A stretch of DNA of 64,000 nucleotides from Xiphophorus maculatus (Eukaryota; Chordata; Actinopteri; Cyprinodontiformes; Poeciliidae). Made by a program: the position numbers and the translations under genes. Below the pieces are notes generated by a model. That model saw only the letters and a list, made by a program, of their open reading frames with translations. It did no database searches and was not told the origin of the DNA. The first letter of the stretch is position 1, and every line of letters starts with the position of its first letter. The stretch is from contig NC_036447.1 in assembly GCF_002775205.1 (NCBI RefSeq), positions 29,634,245-29,698,244 of the forward strand, read 5' to 3'. Of this stretch, positions 11,701 to 21,900 are shown one piece after another.

Positions 11701-14700
11701 CATCACTGTCGTAAAATTGAATATTGTTGCTGAAGGACATTAACCTTATATGTCCATTTTTATTCATTTTTGTTTTCTTGTGATAATCAACTATGACTAA
11801 TTCCACTTCAGATCACTCCCTGGATTCATTGAAATGCATTGAAAGGAATCAGAAACAGGTCATGAATTTTAGAAACTGTGTTTGTAACTGTATTTCACTA
11901 ATCTTGAAGAATTGTGTATTTTTATTTTTTCACTGGCTTTCATTCTCAAGATGAGGATTTACATTTTAAAACACATATGAAACATTACTACTTCTAAAAA
12001 AATATCTAAATATTGGAAACTATTTGTGCTGCAACTAACTTCACCCTGAGCACAACAGCTTTAACCTTTTGTCAGCGCATATTTTTTTTAGTGTTGAGAA
12101 ATGGACTTAATGGAATCAGTAAGTAAATCATAATCAAGTGCCATTTTTAGGCACTTCGGTGTACCTGATCTGTTTCTGTACCCTGAAGCAGATCAGGTTA
12201 TGAGCCAAAACATGAAGCCATAACAAAGATACCAGGATGTGAAAAAAGCATTTACCCCATCACAGATTTCTCCTTATTTTTGCAACTCTTAATTGTTTTA
12301 GAACATCAAAGAAAACTTAATATCAGACACCTGAGTCAACACACAAACAAACAACAACAACAAAAACATTTTTGGATGTGTTTTTCATTTATTAAGTTAT
12401 TATTATCTGTGGATGAACTTTGGGCCATATTTATTTGCAGAATAGTTTAAATTGAGACATATTGCAGGCTTTTCAAGGTGTAAAACCTGTTTACCATCAT
12501 GCAACAGGTTGAAAAACCTGTTGCATGCTTGGATTCAAGCCCAGACTTTGATTATGCCACCACAAACTGTCATTATGGTTAGGCTTGTTGGTGTGCTTCC
12601 AATCATTGTCTTACTGCAAAACCAAAGTCTGTTGAGCTTTCAATCACAAAAAAAAGGAGGAATATTTTCCTGGAAGAAAACAGAATTCATGGTTCCAATC
12701 ATTACGGCGAGTTGTCCAGGTCCTGAAGCAGCAAAGCAGCCCCAGACCATCACACAATCAGCACCATGTTTGACTATAGGTATAATGCTCTGTTTATGAA
12801 GCTTTGGGTAGGGGTGAGTGATATGCTAATATTAGACTGTACAATTAGAAGGTGTCTATGAAGGAGACAATCGTTCAACGCGTCAATTTTAATGCAACTA
12901 GTTTTGGAACTAATAAAAAATTTCAAGGAAGACATCAGCATTTTAAAACAACCATTGCCAAGAAAAATATCTATATTTTCTAGACAATATTTTTTCCCGC
13001 TGTGAAAAAATATATTTCCACATATTTTTGAACATTCAGAGTCAATGTTTAGTCAACGTACTAAACATCCATTTCCGAACATTCAACTTTCAGGGGACAC
13101 TTACTGATCTGAACATTCGCTTGCTAGCTGGGTACAGAGGAACCTACAGCTGCTCCTGAAGCTTCTACTGGAATAGCTGCTAATGCTACGTTAATAAATA
13201 TGGAGCAGGATGCTTGAGTCTTCAGAAGGCCTGGTTTGTCAGTTTAACTTGTTATTAGCTAATCAGATTTATTGGACTGCTTGCATTGGAGAGTCTGCCT
13301 ATACCAAGCAAGATCAGTTAAGTATACTATAAGCCTGGGGGCATGCGGTGGTGGCGCAGGGGGTTAGCACGCCCCACGTTTGGAGGCCTTAGTCCTCGAC
13401 GCAGACGTCGCGGGTTTGACTCCCGGTCCCGACGACCTTTACCGCATGTCTTCCCCCCTCTCCTCACCCTTCTTCCTGTCTGCCTACTGTCGAAAAAATA
13501 CGAGCCACTAGCGCCGCAAAAACTCTAAGGAGAAAAAAAAAAAAAGTATACTATAAGCTTGGTCAGCCTCCAGGCTTTACTTGCCTCCCCGCCAATGTCA
13601 TTTTGTTTATTTTAAATAGGGTTTTTTAATATACACCAATAACCATAATGTATAACTGTGAGGGATTTATCCCCCTCAACAGGTGTTGTTGTTTTTTTGT
13701 GCTTCCTGTATTGTTGCTTTATTTAATATTTTGTTTTGATCATCCTCTCTTTTCTTTGAGGTCATGTGTTGCCATGGAGGCGCGCCCATGAGCAGTGATG
13801 CCTAGGACCTGGTGTTTCCAATTTACCTTACTGGGAAGGTCCATTGTTTGAGAAGGAAGAGAGACGTTTGTTTTATTTTTTGTTTGGTACCAGCTTATTT
13901 TTGGTTGTGTTAAATTGTTAGTTGTAATTCTGTGAATATTTGTTTAGGAATATTGTTTAGCACAAATGTTTGTTATTTTGTTTACCTGGAAATGTAATTG
14001 TTGTCTCCGCCCCTTAATTAGTCCTGGCCATGCTTTAAAAGCCAGGTGGTTTGAATCAGAGGGGTGGCTCCCTCTTGTTTGGAATGTTTGTCAGTGTGAA
14101 AATGGTAGTGTAATGTGCAAAGAACTGATATAAAGAAAAGTTTTAGAGCTCTATAATGACTGGACTTTGTCTGATTTTGGATCGCAAACCAACAATAACG
14201 CATTAAGCTAGGCTAGGCTAGGCTTGTAGCTGACGCATCAAACGAGGCGCAAGGACATGATCACCTGCCCATTGGCCTCACATGCTATTATTTCTAAATT
14301 ATGATGCCTGCTCATGCACCTCTGAATTTTTGCAACTTTTAACATTTTTAACACAACAACATGATGGGCTGCTGGTAGACTGCCTAACGCCTCTACCACT
14401 GGACTTAGTGGGTTTTCTAGGGGAGGCCCTGATACCTGAATAATAACAAGAGATTAATGGAGATACTTCACCAGAATATCAGTACCTCTCCTTGTGTTAC
14501 AGAAATAGATTATCCACAACAGAAAATTAGTAGATCTCTAAACAAACACTGCTGTTGTTTTTTGTCTTCTGATCTGACCCAGCATTTTTCTTTCTCTGCT
14601 GTGTGTTTTCTGTTCCATATTTGTTTTATCTTTGTCGGATACTAAAATTTGTTTGATGGTCTGAATCATAAAAGTGTAGCAAGAAAGCAAACAGAAGAAA

Positions 14701-16350
14701 TCTGTAAAGGGGAAATATTTTTTCACTCTACTGTACATTTCTAATAGATACATTTTTTCCCTATGTATTCCAAGTTTCTGCATGGATTTGTACCTGGAAA
14801 ACTGGCAGTGAGGTGCTCCATCAGTGCCTCCTGGTTGACAGGCTTGTGGGCAGAGTTCATAGCAGAGATGGCCAAGCACAAGATCTCCCCCAGTGGTATG
14901 AATTGTGACTGACTGATAGGTGACATACTGATCGGAGACACATCACCTGCGGAATGAGGAGGAGGAGGCACAGGCACAACAGTTAGATCATGAATGAACA
15001 GTGGGCGCAGCGTGTGAAGCTATGATGTAATGGTCAAACAGCGGCAGTGTGCACGCTGCCAGGAACGGCTCCTCCCCTCGTCTCTGTGCTTCCTTAGCCT
15101 CTCTTTGCTGCTGCCTTTTCTGGGTTAGCAAAGCGAGGCATCTGCTGCAGCAGAGTGAAAAATCCTTTGCAAACCGCTCGTCTGTTTCAGAGCATCCTCA
15201 GAGATGGACCTGCTCAAAATTCCACTCCGAGCTAACCCACGCAGAAATTCTCAGGTCCGCCATAAGCTGGCTTTGCTGTCAGCCATAGCGAATGATGAGA
15301 TCATCCCGTACCACACAGAAAGCCTGGGCTTCAAGCTCTACCCGAAAGCCGACATCTGTCTAGCTGGAAGGTTGTAAAGCAACACGCTGCATGCAACTGC
15401 TGCAGCATCTGTGCTGTAGTGACCCTGTCCCCTGACCTACATCTGAGAATCACACAAGACGATGAGGAATCTAATGTCCAAAGCTCAAGTTTGACATGAA
15501 AATCCCCCCCGTCTTCACATCGAAACAACAGAATCGGCATCACCCATCTGAGTTGTGCTTCTTTAACTTTAGCTCTGCCTCTTCAGCAACACTCAGCCTG
15601 AACGGTCAGTTAAGCAACACGATGACGTTATCTCTGTTTAGTATCTCAAGCCCTTTAAGCCTCGTGTGGCTGTAGAGGACTTTATGAATTTGCACACGAA
15701 TGCGTTTTAGCTTTTTAAACCAGGCCACAAAGACGGTCTAATATGATGAAAAGAAATAAGAGTTTGTTTTGCAAAGTGAGAATGGTCCTTCATAGTCTGA
15801 GATGAGCAAACACGCAATAAGAGTAAAGGACAAGGTTTCTCCCAAAGGTAAACATCCTAAAACCATTTATACAAACGGTACACGCTGTACCTACTTTACC
15901 TGTTATCTACATTTCAAAACATAGCTCAGATAAAGTGCGATTGTAAAAATATATCAAGGAAAACACACACAGATTTAATCCCACTGAAATGCCAGCTTCC
16001 ACTGGGAAAGAAAGGAAAAGCTTTCCCAACACTTCTTACATCTCACATCATCCCCAATGGGTTGGAGCTGATTCAAAACTGATTCCACATCACTTTTCCT
16101 AAACTCTTAGCTGCCTTAGCGTAGAGAAGGTGGAGCTTCTGGCAGAAGATGGGGTAGGGGGAGTGTCAGACTCACCTGGCGCACGATAACTTGGTGGGGA
16201 TGGAGAGAAATGCGGAGGAGGAGGAGGAAGATGCTGCTTCTGCACACGGATGTCCTTCTCGCTACGAGAGAGATTGTGATCCAGCGGGCGTTCGGGAAGC
16301 TCCGAGCTGGGCCAGGCCCGCCGCAGATTGCCGCTGCGGTTCTTCTTCAT
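6274..16350 (-). CDS. stox2: Storkhead-box protein 2 (partial: 3 coding exons, last exon not found)
   Basis: The joined exons are 16350-16176, 14946-14794 and 8779-6274, all with GT/AG borders and matching phase (codons split as G|GT at both junctions). They encode 944 complete residues and the first two bases of codon 945. The start MKKNRSGNLRRAWPSS matches the STOX2 N-terminus, including a Ser/Arg-rich 'RSEKD' segment. The storkhead winged-helix region runs from about residue 74 (FIPLGEILCLAISAMNSA) to about 160 (TNNKWYHLEDR). Later landmarks are a basic stretch 'FGLKLFRLSFKKDK', 'PEEWPLRDED', the motif 'PEWDVSGELAKRRTEMP', an acidic run near 'YYNVSDDEEEE' and 'GTMQWLLERE'. STOX proteins are DNA-binding regulators; STOX2 has been linked to placental trophoblast biology in mammals. 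In mammals a short final exon follows the segment ending SGFNSPR; here the donor (AG|GTAAGAG) is intact but that exon was not located. Confidence 0.93.
10120..10174. repeat. (TTAA)n microsatellite
   Basis: An almost uninterrupted run of TTAA/AATT units inside stox2 intron 2. It adjoins the Tc1-like remnant on its right. Confidence 0.9.
10190..10600 (-). mobile_element. Degenerate Tc1-like transposase remnant
   Basis: The plus strand carries recognisable antisense pieces of a fish Tc1-like transposase gene in the right order: 'ggtccgtcccacctgacagaactgg', 'tctcaataggatcagggctttgtga', 'catgctgagggtcat', 'ggctgatgttttagatgttgcttcaata', 'ataccatctatcttatgaagtg'. Many frameshifts break it and no intact frame remains. 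The match is from memory of the family and should be checked with a repeat library. Confidence 0.7.
11110..11495. repeat. Interspersed repeat family B, copy 1
   Basis: It shares ordered blocks with 49145-49545: 'ctgccttcagaaagtcatcataacatggctcctctat', 'aaccctttaacaacattttt', then 'gggaataacagtataacattatgtaaagctc' and 'attttacataatactttcccttta'. The second copy has an extra segment of about 120 bases in the middle, so this one is internally shortened. Family unknown, non-coding. Confidence 0.65.
12235..12810 (-). mobile_element. Degenerate Tc1-like transposon remnant
   Basis: The right part of this block is antisense Tc1-like transposase: 'caagcccagactttgattatgccac', 'ttggtgtgcttccaatcattgtctt', 'cagaattcatggttccaatca', 'agttgtccaggtcctgaagcagcaaagcagccccagaccatcacac'. 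The left part near 12240 (aaaaaagcatttaccccatcacagatttctcc) resembles a family terminus. The 115-residue plus-strand frame at 12452-12799 is therefore not a gene. Confidence 0.75.
13335..13544 (+). mobile_element. tRNA-derived SINE, copy 1, with perfect target duplications
   Basis: A 210-base insertion flanked by an identical 14-base target duplication (agtatactataagc at 13321-13334 and 13545-13558). It carries an A-box-like segment (tggcgcagggggttagc, 13352-13368), a near-consensus B box (GGTTTGACTCC, 13413-13423) and an A-rich tail. It ends in 'ctagcgccgcaaaaactctaaggag' plus poly-A. The same family occurs in reverse at 53208-53426. Intact duplications and a clean tail point to recent insertion. 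The tRNA-like head is part of the SINE, so I do not call a tRNA gene. Confidence 0.88.
14794..14946 (-). CDS. stox2: stox2 coding exon 2 (first half of the winged helix)
   Basis: A 153-base exon, acceptor TTCCGCAG|GTGATG and donor TTTCCAG|GTAC, encoding residues 59-110. It holds the conserved segment FIPLGEILCLAISAMNSAHK and ends at ASFPG. Its phase joins exon 1 and exon 3 without a shift. Confidence 0.93.
14947..16175 (-). other. stox2: stox2 intron 1
   Basis: An intron of about 1.2 kb. No repeat was recognised. The segment about 15040-15300 is somewhat GC-richer than its surroundings and could hold an alternative first exon, as STOX genes can use several starts, but I see no defined exon. 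Confidence 0.6.
16176..16350 (-). CDS. stox2: stox2 coding exon 1 with start codon
   Basis: The start ATG is at 16350-16348, preceded on the minus strand by GGGGGTCACGATG. The donor is GCGCCAG|GTGAGTC. It encodes residues 1-58: a basic start (MKKNRSGNLRRAWPSS), a Ser-Glu-rich 'RSEKD' and a Pro/His-rich stretch (HLPPPPPHFSPSPPSYRAPG). I chose this start because it matches the first residues known for STOX2. Confidence 0.92.
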
Positions 16351-17600
16351 CGTGACCCCCCTTTTTTTCCCCCTGTTTTTTTCCTAATCCGGCGGCCTTC
16401 ACTCCCCAGGGACCTCTGGGATAAGGAAGCGTGGGGCAAAAAGGGGTGGCAAGGGGTAGGGGGTGCTGGGAACTGGTGATATGGGGGGGGAAAGAGAGAG
16501 AGGGCAGGGGATGGGAGGAGAGGGGGAAGGAAAGGAGGGGAGGTGGGGAAGGGGGAGGTCGACCAACCTCAGGCTCAGTGCCTCCCCCGCATCAATGAGA
16601 ACGTCCCGCTAGAGCGATCACACACCAGACATGGCAGGAACCAGTGTGCGCCTTTACACACATTCACGCATCTCATTTACGTCCACGAGCGAGCTACGAA
16701 CGAGCGCGTCGGCGCTGTGGGCTGTTGTCATCGGCTGATCCGGGGCGACGGTGGCGGAGGAGCAGGTGATTGCGCGAGGCATCACCCTTTCATCGACATC
16801 AGTCCCAGCCACCATTTGTAGCATCCCCATTTGCATGCGTAGGGAGGCACATTACGTAGCCACTCTGATGTGGGAGGAGGGAGCGGGAGAGATGTTGGAA
16901 GGGTGGGGGGTTGGAGGGAGCAGGGGTAGAGATGAGGGAAATGGGGCATTGGAAGCAAGGAGGACGGTGAGAAAAGGATTTCAGCTGAGCTTTTTTTTTG
17001 GGGGGGGGAGCGGCGCGTTCCCTTTTCAGAAAGTAGCAGGGAGAAAAGGGGGGAAGTGAGGGGGGGAGATCCGGAGGAGATTGATGGTATGGTCACAGAA
17101 GCAAAAGCTTTAAGAGACCCAGTCTTTGACAATAGCTCAATTCACCACAGGAGTGCTCGGCCGATCCCCCCTCCCGTAAAACAAAAGAGCTGGCTTTTTT
17201 AAAAAAAAGAGAAAAAAGCCCAAAATAAAAAGCTCCATTCAGGCCCCGACGGGCATTAAAACCTCCGTAGTAAGCTCAGCGCCGGAGACACCATGTTCAC
17301 CTCCATCTTTATCCCATCAGCCACAAGACCCCATCGTCCTTTCGACAACAGCACACCAGCGAGAGGGGTGGGGAGAGGAAAAAATGGTGAGCATCGAAAT
17401 GAAATAAATAAATCAAGTCAGGAATAGATATCCACAGTTTCCCCCCCACGATCCGACGTTAGAAGCTCCCCGATCCGATCGCCGTAGCATCCATTCATTA
17501 ACGGGGGAGGGGGGGCGGAGGCTGAGAGGGGGTGTGGGGAATGCAAACTCCAGTCAACGGCAAAAATCTCTTTCAACGCTAATGCTGCAGCTGCTCCCAG
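16351..17600 (-). promoter_or_regulatory. stox2: Likely stox2 promoter and 5' untranslated region
   Basis: A GC- and GA-rich stretch with many CpGs and homopurine runs (16480-16560, 16860-17080), just upstream of the stox2 start codon. The position and base composition fit a CpG-island promoter. I see no unambiguous TATA box or transcription start. The overlapping short frames on both strands show only low-complexity residues. Confidence 0.5.
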
Positions 17601-17615
17601 CACCTCCAGGAAGGG

Positions 17616-17870
17616 TGTGTGAGTATGTGTGTGCGCGCGTGTGCGTGCACGTGTGTGTGTGACAGGGAGAGAGCGAGAAAGAGAGAGAGAGAGTACGTAT
17701 GTGCGCATCCGCCTGCTGCGCGTGATTCTGCGTGAGCATGCATGCGTCTGTGTCTGGGTGATTGAGGCTGAGGGGATGGGAGGAGAGGATGCAAGGGAGA
17801 GAGAACGAGGACATGCGTTAGAGGCAGAGAGGAGAGTAAATATGAACACACACACACACACAACAAAAAA
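17616..17870. repeat. Low-complexity GT, GA and CA tract
   Basis: GTGTGCGC-type repeats at 17616-17660, GAGA repeats at 17665-17690 and a CA tract near 17847-17863. Translated, this gives long Ser/Leu/His/Thr runs, which explains the misleading frames between 17418 and 18074. Confidence 0.85.
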
Positions 17871-18606
17871 ATAAATAAAACAAAATACAAAAAAAAATCC
17901 ACTCCTCTGGTAAAAGTCCAGGGGAAAAAAGAGGAACATGTCTCTGGCTAAATTTCCATTTCCATTGTCTCCCTCCACCTTCTTTGCATCATATGTCCTC
18001 TTTAGGGATGAAGGGGCCCCTCTCTCTGCCTTTCCTGGCCCTATATGACAAAACTCACAGTCAACAGGAATCACTTAGAGACAGCAGGGTTGACTTTTAA
18101 CACCTGACACAACTGAAACTTTGCTGAACTGCAAAAAGAAAAAAAAACACAAGAAGACGACAGCAAACAAGCAAATGCACTCCATGCTGACTCACGTGTG
18201 GAGTGTGAATGGACGGTTGGAGGGACGGGACAAGGAGCAAAGTGAGAGGGGCAGGACAGGGCAAAGTGGGGAGGTGATGGAGCGGGTGGAGGGAGGTGGA
18301 GGATGGTGTCACAACCAATCTGCTCCAGTTCACTGATACCAAAAAGAAAGAGGAGAGCAGCAGCAGCAGGAGGAGGAGGAAGAGGAGAAGGGAGAGCAAC
18401 ACAACGCCAGCCATTTTATTTCTCAGTTGTGCTGCAACAGCCTTTGTTGCTATGACAACGCAAGCCGATGAGCTCATAGCTGTTAGCTTTTGAGTGTTGT
18501 TCCCTTAAAGAGCCAGTTACCCAAAATAGAAAGTCGACTGAAGCACATAGACAAGGACCAGAAAAACTAGGATCCCTCTTCACGTGACTGTTCCACAACG
18601 GAGAGC

Positions 18607-18672
18607 ATATAATATAATATAATATAATATAATATAATATAATATAATATAATATAATATAATATAATATAA
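18607..18672. repeat. (AATAT)n microsatellite
   Basis: About 13 uninterrupted five-base units. It sits next to the hAT-like element on the right. Confidence 0.92.
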
Positions 18673-18751
18673 TTCATAAGATTAGAATGTTATTGAAAAG
18701 TTTAAATAATTTTATTAATTCAGTTCCAAAATGTGAATATAACATATTTTA

Positions 18752-18961
18752 TAGGGATGTCTGATATATCGGCACTAACATCAGTAACAAAAGTCATCTT
18801 GTTGACTTTTGTTTCTGGAGTGGGAGACTGGGTGGGGGGATGAGTGAACGGTCAAAATGCTGGGAAAATATATATAATATGTATATATAGTATAGTATCG
18901 GTTATCGGCAATGACAGCAATATTCATATTAAATATCAATATTTGTATCAGTGCATCCCTA
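18752..18961. mobile_element. hAT-like MITE
   Basis: The left end TAGGGATGTCTGATATATCGG and the right end GTATCAGTGCATCCCTA form imperfect terminal inverted repeats of the TAGGGATGCACCGATA type, common in fish non-autonomous hAT elements. It is 210 bases long and has no coding capacity. A clear 8-base target duplication was not found. Confidence 0.6.
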
Positions 18962-18964
18962 TTA

Positions 18965-21900
18965 TTTTGTATGAAGGTCAATGTCCTCATGCTGGCAGCA
19001 GCTCTGTTATGTTAGCTCTGGTTTGTTCTTTTTTTCCAGACTTTTGTTGATATTTTTTTTTATCTAGGCACCGCTTGTTTGGACAAGTTGTCCTCTGGTT
19101 CTGGATGTCCTGCATCTGGGAGGACTTTTGCTCTGACCTTTTCACTTTTAGACATGATGCGTAACCGTGGCAACAAGGTATAAGTTCTTTACAATTCGGA
19201 GCGGCTAATTAGCATCTGAAAGGTTCAAATAGTGCCTGAACTTTGACCCAACTCTGACCCCAAATCCCAGAGGAGTTAAAAAAGGAGGTTTAATGGATGC
19301 AGAGCGGGACCAGAGAGCCGGGAGAGACGGAGGAAGGTCAAACCATCTCTACCATCCATCACATTGGGCAAAGATCAAATCCCAGACTCTAACATTTTCT
19401 GCCCGGCTTTCTAACCAGACGGCCAGATGGAGAAGCGAAAGCAAAGGAGGTGGATTAGCAGAGCTTGCCACCAATTGATGTATTCATCCAGGACAAGTTA
19501 CTGTGGAATATTGTCTCTGCTGCCTGGACACTGAGCTGTTAGCATGTCATAATGGTACTGTAACAGTCTTCAGTCAGAAGCCTAGAGAGATTCATTGCAT
19601 GACTGATTATTACTGTTGCATGACTGTCCACAGCACCACCATCCACAAATACTCTTTGAAGATTCTTAAATGATATTATTAATGTATTTAAAGTTGCTTT
19701 TTAAATACAGAAATGTTCACTTATTGGAAAATATGCCCCTGTGCTGTGCAGTATGTATTCAATACTCTGTTTGCAGGAATTCAGCCTGTGGCACTGCAAA
19801 ATGTTGATGACCGTAAGCTGCTTTGAGAAAATATGGATTTTATTTTTCAAATTCAGTTACTTGAATTAATACATTTTTCAAAGATATTCTAATTTATTGA
19901 GATCACAGGAGGTGTGTTAACACACTCACCTGAATTTTGTCAAAATCACTTTTAGATTTTTTTGAAAGCTTTGATCTACATTCGTTTTTATTTCCTTGTC
20001 GTAATGGGGGGGGGAAAGAAACTCAAAAAACAACCCCTCTTACATAAAATAGAGAGTCTGTCCTGAATTCTGATTTGTAACGCTATGAAAAAAAAATGTT
20101 TCAAAAAGACAAATGAGCAAAACTAAATAAAAAGCTCCCAGAGGGTTAATGGGAGCAGTTTGATTGACTCACCAATAAGGAATGCTCTCAGATTCTTCAA
20201 AGTGAACCTGCTCTTAATGTCCACTGTCAGTAAAATAATGACTACTCCTGATTATTCAGCACAAGTTCAGAAGAGCAATGTTGTATTTCCAATGAGACCA
20301 GAACTGGGCGTTTTACAGATGCTGGGTCACATTCGCATGTCTCAAACTGACCTTCAGGGGCAGAAAAGAAAACTGTCATAAAAAGTCTCAATTCAGTACA
20401 TAAAACCAAAAAGCAGAACTTTTATTTTGTTGCTACTTTAGCACCATCGATTAAACCACAATACCTGCACAACTTAAAAATTATAATTTTTCTGAAAGAT
20501 AATGACTTAACATAGAATAATATAAAACTGCAGATGTCAGTAAGGCATACCACATTTTATTGTTCAGTTGCAATGACTACTGTTACCAGCAGGTGCTTAT
20601 ATTTCAAATTTATTATAAAATATATTTGGTTAATAACAGATTTCAGTAAATGATCCAGCTCTCAGCAACAAGTACAGCAGCTAAAGAGTATTTGGTAAAA
20701 TGAAATGCCACTATTGCAAAAAAAGAGAAGAAAAAAAAAACATGAAGAGTTTGCCATATCTACATCACCTGTAGGATATAAGAAATGTCAAATTTAGTTT
20801 TTATAAAAGTTTTATATCTTTTTTTTTTACATAGAGAATGCTGTTTTTTTCAATGTGAAACATCTAATCTGGACTTGTGTATGATGATGTCACAAATGAA
20901 ACGGTGGCTAAATAAAGTTTTCCTATGTGATAATAAAGCGTTTTTAACTTTTATCTTTCCATCTTGAATAAATAATGCTGCACTCCATGTAAGAGTAACA
21001 ATGTGATTTTCGTCAAGACCTTCTCACAAAAACTTTCTCAGCAGTGAGTGTGCCCCTCAGCGGCTCATTTAACCAAAATCTCCTTCTCGAAGCTAAAAGT
21101 AAGATCAAAGACATACAGATTTTTACGTTGATATCCAACGTAAAACATATGTGAAATATATAGCAACAGCTTCTGCCGCGTCAAAACAATTCCTCCTATT
21201 CTCTGAGGAGGCCCTCCCTTTCCTTTCAGCGAGGAGCGGTGCTGAGCAGGGAAGTAGAGTCGGGTAGAGTTTTCCTGAACAAACTCTGCACTTTTCCTGC
21301 CTAAAGAACACAAACCCTAATTCTTCAACCTCTGCTAATCAGATTGAATAGTCAAAAAAAAAAGTCCTTGTTTCTACAGCAGAAAGTTGGAGACTTTCAT
21401 CTGGACTTGTTAATCCAGCAGCAGTTTAACTCTTTTAAACTGCTCCTGTTATTATATAAAGTTATTATATTACATTATATTACACTACATCACTCTAGTA
21501 AACACTGTAAAGTCAACAGGAACTGATAGTTTAGAAGAAATGGTTTGACAAAAGTTATTAAATTATAGCAAAATCAAATTTGCAATAATGAGTAATAGGC
21601 GAAATGTGGCTCACATTGAAATTGTGCTCAGAGCCTCAAATAAACAAAGTTAAACAGTATAAAATTCAGTGCAGTGATGATGTGAAGCAAAAGATATACA
21701 GTATAAGGACTTTTTATTTATGCTAACTATTAGTCTCTCAAACAACTTCAGGTATGGAAGTGTTGGGCACATAAAAACTAAGACTAGACCAGTTTGACTG
21801 ATGAAAACTGTAAAAAAAAATAATAAATGATTCAAGTTATTGTGATCCAGCTAAGAAGATATTCATTGAATCAAGAACAATTCAGTACTGCACAGGTATT

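Larger units (their letters stand above)
8780..14793 (-). other. stox2: stox2 intron 2
   Basis: A 6-kb intron of AT-rich sequence. It holds two decayed Tc1-like remnants (10190-10600 and 12235-12810), a (TTAA)n run (10120-10174), a family B repeat (11110-11495) and a young tRNA-derived SINE (13335-13544). No additional exon was recognised. Confidence 0.8.

Noticed and set aside
12452-12799. 115-residue plus-strand frame
   Set aside because: It is the antisense of a decayed Tc1-like transposase.
13343-13528. tRNA-like A and B boxes
   Set aside because: They belong to a SINE with a tail and target duplications; the second copy at 53208-53426 confirms a repeat family, not a tRNA gene.
16782-17132. 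116-residue minus-strand frame upstream of stox2
   Set aside because: Pro/Ser/Leu-rich translation of GA-rich promoter sequence; it does not join the stox2 first exon in frame with a splice signal.
17418-18074. 218-residue minus-strand frame
   Set aside because: It is made of Ser/Leu/His/Thr runs from GT, GA and CA repeats near the stox2 promoter and has no conserved segment.
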